A stretch of 64,000 nt of DNA from Oopsacas minuta (lineage: Eukaryota > Porifera > Hexactinellida > Lyssacinosida > Leucopsacidae): assembly GCA_024704765.1 (NCBI GenBank), contig JAKMXF010000332.1:1109080-1173079 (forward strand), in the 5' to 3' direction. The position numbers and the translations under genes were made by a program. Shown here one piece after another: positions 60,013-64,000 of the stretch. Position 1 is the first letter of the stretch. Every line of letters starts with the position of its first letter. Below the pieces are notes generated by a model that saw only the letters and a program-made list of their open reading frames with translations, ran no database searches and was not told where the DNA came from.

Positions 60013-61650
60013 CACAGTGGCACGAAATGGTCAGAATGTGGAGATAGGCATTTTGATGGCACATAGGTTCTCAAAATGTATTATTGCCATATAGGTTTCG
60101 ACCCCAACGAATCGAATGGTATACTCATTTTTCTCTATCCCTTCAGGTGACAAAGTTATGACGTCATTATCACTTATCTGAGGTGTGAAAATTCCCCAAA
60201 TTATCTATTAATCGATTGAGAGGTTTACTTTTAATCATCATTATGATCTTCATGATCACGATTAAGGGTGTTCACTAAAATATCTTGGCTACTTCTAAGT
60301 CATTGGCTAGATGGAGGCCTTGGAATAGAAAACTTGCGATTCATTAACAGCATGGGATCACTGTGAGAAATCAATCGAACAAATACATCCTTTAAATTTT
60401 CTTCAAATGAAAACTTGCGAGCAAGACGATCTCTGTATCTCCGAATATATTTGTTAGAAGCCTCTAGTCCTTCTTCAGATAACTTCTCTAGCCCATGTCC
60501 ATCATTAAACGTTGAGATGATTTCCGGTGCATGTGCTAACAGTTTGTGTAACGTCGGGGAAACATTAGCCCAAGGAAATGCACAGAGAATTGACTGGTAG
60601 ATATTACTGCAAACAAGCGCTAGTTCTTCTGTATCCACTCTTCTGCTGCTATTATAGACGCGTAGGATTGCTCCTAGGCATGTGTGAATTTCAATTATGT
60701 GGGACTTGAACTCAGACGGGATCACTGTCAAAAACCAGTAGAGGAAATCTTGATCATTGTCATCCTTTCTTATCAAGCATCGTCTTACCACATTACCAGT
60801 AGTCGTTGTGCCACCTTGTGTTGAAGGGATGTCAATGATAATATTGAGATTGTCCTTAATTAAACTTGTAACGAAAGTTTTAGCATCTGAGACTCTCTTA
60901 GAAGTTGGTGACCACTTAATTACTGGCTAATTAGATGCAAAACCAGCCAAAACATCGGAGATATGCATGCAAAGGCGAACTGGGTATGATTCCTAAGTCA
61001 GATATTGGTCTGTGTGGAACGTTGAATCTGTTGTCAGAAGATAATGATAGAAACTCCTCTTCGTTAACTTCATCAAATAATGCTTTCAGGTCTGTGATGG
61101 ATCGATTAATTGGAAAACCGTCTTTTACGATATCCGGATCATGGATTTGTTTGAATGTCGCTGTGCAGAACTGGCAACATGCACTCGCAGCTCCACTAAT
61201 AATCTTTGCCATTTTGCCATCCAATTGTGAACGTTGAATTTCAACTTCACAAAATCCGCTTGTTAGTTCTAAACCCTTTTCCGTTATCTTTGTGGACTCC
61301 TTATTGATTAGTGTATCCATAAGATATCGAATATTGTCTTCGTTCTCCTGTAGAGCTAGTATCGCAACGGGTCTAATTGAGAAAGGAGAATTTGGTAGAG
61401 GGTTTTTCCAAATCAGTTTGAAATCGATGTCGAAAATGGAAATCACCTTAAACTCGAATAAAATAAAACTTTTTGTTGATATATTGGAGTGAGTCGCCTG
61501 CTGATAAACTGGGTGAGAGCAAGAACCGTCAAGTCCATCTGAAATTCGTATCTTTTTAGGATTGCTGGTGCTTGGAATTTCATTGGCAGAAGCAGTCAAT
61601 ATTCTGTTTACTGCACTAAATTTTCTGTCCTAATGGAACTAAATAAAATA
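60013..61650 (-). mobile_element. RAG1/Transib-superfamily element, copy 3, 5'-truncated
   Basis: The 3' terminus is clear: CACAGTG at 60013-60019, 24 nt, ATAGGCATT at 60044-60052, with flanking CAGTT at 60008-60012. The other terminus is missing: the transposase homology stops near 61650, where KDZ-like coding begins in the same direction. No CACTGTG occurs to the right up to 64000. Confidence 0.8.
60300..61626 (-). pseudogene. RAG1/Transib-like transposase core, copy 3
   Basis: The best-preserved copy. The 222-codon frame 60931-61599 carries RISDGLDGSCSHPVYQQ (D600-like Asp, near 61540). KSFILFEFKVISIFD and IWKNPLPNSPFSIRP follow (compare the RAG1 PNSELCCKPL segment). IQRSQLDGKMAKII is next, with the D708-like Asp near 61219, then ACCQFCTAT. 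After a small disruption at 60931, GGTTTTGNVVRR leads into 60300-60791 with LHKLLAHAPEII (RAG1 has TLAHVPEII) and LSEEGLEASNKYIRRYRDRL (E962-like Glu near 60470). All three acidic residues remain. The N-terminal third present in copies 1 and 2 is absent. Confidence 0.9.
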
Positions 61651-63660
61651 TAATCAGCCATTTCTTTATGAATAGACTTCAATAGGTCTTTTAGCGTATT
61701 TTCTGTCAAACCTTCAGAACAGTATTTAAGGAGTTGCTTTCTAATTGCTGTGTCGGGGATAAAAACACGATCTGAAAATGGGATCATAGGGTATTGCTGA
61801 TCCTCATCGAATTTTGCATCCACTTCTGGTACCGATTTCATTGTTCCCATCGCTATGCCATCTAAAATTATCACATCGGGATGATCTTTACACTTTGGAC
61901 ATATGTAGTTCGAGTCATAATCTATGTCTACTGTTCTTAGATAGGCGTTCCATGCCTGATAAACAATGTGATAATGGAATGTATTCGTTCTACCCACTCT
62001 GATAAGCTTCCTTTTCTTGGCACTAAAGAGTAAAACGAAGAATTAGATTGTATGTATATAGAAATTTTAATTTATCAAGAATATGATTTTAAACAATACA
62101 TATCTCAAGTAACCGTACAAAGTATTTCTAGACATGGTCATCAACTCGCTATAATCATATAACAAACTGTAATGAACAAAGTACTTGTTGATGTTTAACA
62201 GTAAACTGTTCTGTCCTTCGAAGACTGCCAGCAATTGCAAGGTCCACTGCATCTTGAACTGTAAACTATATACGTATAATATAATTACTGAGTTACCAAG
62301 CACAGGCAAATTTAAGGAGGGGGTAAATTGGGACGAGTTCATTGCAATCGAATGAACAATCTTATTTGTAGACCAAATATTTATTGAAATTCCTTTATAA
62401 TTGAAAGACTTGTTTTCAACGGCTAAATACGTAGGATAACCCATCATACTAAATTAATATTGCGACCGAGCGAATGGTTCATTGATGATAAATATATACC
62501 TTTGTAATCTTTGAATTCATTAATATCATTTTCTAAATTGATAACTATTCCAACCTTCTCTAGTTTAAGCTTCTCCTCTTCATTGAATTTGAAACCATAG
62601 TCACAAAATTCCTTTTCAGGATACATATTTAAAGGTAAATTGATGCCATGGCAGAGCTGATGGTTGTAAATTGCTATTTGGCTTTCATCTAGATTGAATG
62701 GTATTGCTCCTGTTGATATCGTGTTATATTCAAACTTTTTTTGTGTATTTGATCCAGTATTTTCGAGAATATTATGGAGTCTAGAATGTTGTTTGCACTT
62801 TGAAGAACAAGGACAACATAACCACCTATCATTATTTAATTGGAAGTTGTGAAAAGTATCATCTGTCAACAGAAAGATATCGTTAGGACTTGGGAAATAA
62901 CATATTATGTCTTCTAGAATGTTTGCTTCACAAACTTGCAAACAATCATTTTGTGAACAGAGTTCAAATGCTTGATAATGAGAACAAGTATCACTATAAC
63001 AATTTGCGCATAGATTGCTGCTTGTTTCAATTATGATTCTCCTTTTGTTTAGTACAACGGTTCCTTGAAATACATAATGTTTAGTTTTGGTAGTGAGAAT
63101 AGTAAATGTACAGTAGACTCCGATTAATAGGGTCACTTGGGACCAGGCCATTTGACCCGATTAACCGAAATAAATGTGTTGGGCCCTACGAACCGGAGCA
63201 GAGAGACAAACATGCAAACAGACAACAATAATAGTGATAATAACGTATATTTACCTTGTGAGTGATCATAATCTGCAATTATAACATATTCACTATCCTC
63301 TAACTTATATATGTGAGACTTCAATATCAATAGTTTTACATACTGGTCAATTATAGGCATTTCTACTTGTTTCATTTCTGGTTCTGAGAAGCAATCAGGT
63401 TGACACTGACTATGCGAAAATTATATTGAATCAACAAGTAACTAAAGTTTGCTTGAAAGCATAAGGAATTAAGAATATAATTATCACCTGGTTTTGACCA
63501 TGTTGGTACATCTGATTCTATCAATTTAAATGATCCACCTTCTGATAGGCACACTTTATCGGTGTCTAATGTGATGAAGCTGATATCTTCTTTCTCCGAA
63601 ATTTTTCGCTTTTGTGTATGTATTATCAGATCCAGTTTGTGAAGTTACCTTTTCAGCCAT
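61608..63660 (-). pseudogene. KDZ/HMGXB3-like coding region, several exons, 3'-truncated
   Basis: Reading leftwards: a start-like MAEK near 63655; SFITLDTDKVCLSEGGSFKL (63540); EPEMKQVEMPIIDQYVKLLI (63370); a 235-codon frame 62444-63151 with Cys clusters (CANCYSDTCSHYQAFELC, then WLCCPCSSKC) and PFNLDESQIAIYN; LLLNINKYFVHYSLLYDY (62180); and 61608-61997 with HIVYQAWNAYL, ICPKCKDHPDVIILDG and FSDRVFIPD. I associate this combination, with a C-x-x-C before P-V-I-x-D-G, with the HMGXB3-like and Kyakuja-Dileera-Zisupton (KDZ) transposase group; the DG Asp would be a catalytic position. Intron-like gaps have usable signals (acceptor TTTACTCTTTAG before 62027), but the first two exons do not join in phase. 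It ends at ENLVQ against RAG1-like copy 3. Confidence 0.5.
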
Positions 63661-64000
63661 TTCCAAAATGAAATTATCTAACAAATGGTATAAACTTATA
63701 TATCTACTTCTATCATTATAAATGCACCAGTATTCCAATTACCACTTCTCGTAATGTAGTTTCGAAACTTATCTAATCACATTCGATTCAGCAGTTTGGG
63801 TAACTATGGTTGAAATGATAACGCATATCTATAAATATGACTTACCAATAATCCTAATGTAGCGGATGTGCTACTCAAATACAGCGCATGCGCTACTCAC
63901 TTTTAAATACCTCAAATAACAACAATTTTCACACGTAAGGAAGCAAATTCATCCCAAAATACGAATCGACAATTGAATGAGTTTTACATATACACTAACC
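63661..64000. other. Upstream flank of the KDZ-like region
   Basis: No gene. TAGCGGATGTGCTACTC and GCGCATGCGCTACTCAC at 63861-63900 form a short repeated/palindromic motif. It may be promoter or TE-end sequence; the window ends too soon to tell. Confidence 0.3.

Noticed and set aside
1-64000. CRISPR arrays, bacterial operons, rRNA or complete tRNA genes
   Set aside because: No regularly spaced direct repeats with spacers, no rRNA motifs and no full tRNA cloverleaf were seen; the gene content is eukaryotic.

Overview
This is AT-rich, repeat-dense nuclear DNA from an invertebrate animal. I favour an arthropod, because of the mariner, maT-type Tc1, hAT and Helitron elements and a dispersed ORF family that I associate with arthropods, but the sequence alone does not fix the species. 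Only two ordinary host genes are convincing. One is the 3' end of the gene for Serrate/ARS2 (SRRT), with exons at 4532-4688 and 13179-13940 on the + strand separated by an 8.5 kb intron. The other is an intact single-exon ubiquitin-conjugating enzyme E2 H gene (UBE2H, 44885-45436, + strand). Most of the remainder is transposable elements of different ages.

Layout: 1-1.2 kb is a frameshifted dispersed ORF. 2.6-3.2 kb holds a RAG1-like fragment and a solo RAG-type terminus. 4.5-13.9 kb is the ARS2 3' part, with a 2.27 kb hAT element and tandem repeats in its intron. 14-27 kb is decayed repeats (Helitron and OTU-domain fragments, a hAT-type MITE, microsatellites). 27.1-28.5 kb is a Tc1 element. 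28.5-38.7 kb is one minus-strand Ty3/gypsy retrotransposon broken by two RAG1-like transposons. 42.4-43.7 kb is a mariner element. 44.9-45.4 kb is UBE2H. 45.7-53 kb is a pogo-like element and a large imperfect inverted repeat around a second Tc1/mariner element. 53-60 kb is mostly unassigned DNA with MITEs. 60.0-63.7 kb is a third RAG1-like core joined to a KDZ/HMGXB3-like coding region.

The most interesting content is the RAG1-like (RAG1/Transib superfamily) elements. Two are bounded on both sides: 29410-32577 with TSD CAATG, and 32841-35726 with TSD CACTC. Both begin and end in CACAGTG, which is the canonical heptamer of vertebrate V(D)J recombination signals. Both have a second conserved box placed asymmetrically, with the long spacer at the 3' end and the short spacer at the 5' end; the two spacers differ by 9 bp in each element. 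Three 3'-type ends (29410, 60013 and the solo end at 3172) read CACAGTG, 24 nt, then ATAGGYAYT; a fourth (56422) has a 22 nt spacer. This resembles the heptamer-spacer-nonamer and 12/23 design of RSSs. It occurs in single-gene elements with no visible RAG2 partner. All transposase copies seen here carry stops, frameshifts or a lost catalytic residue, so these are relics, but their ends are well preserved.
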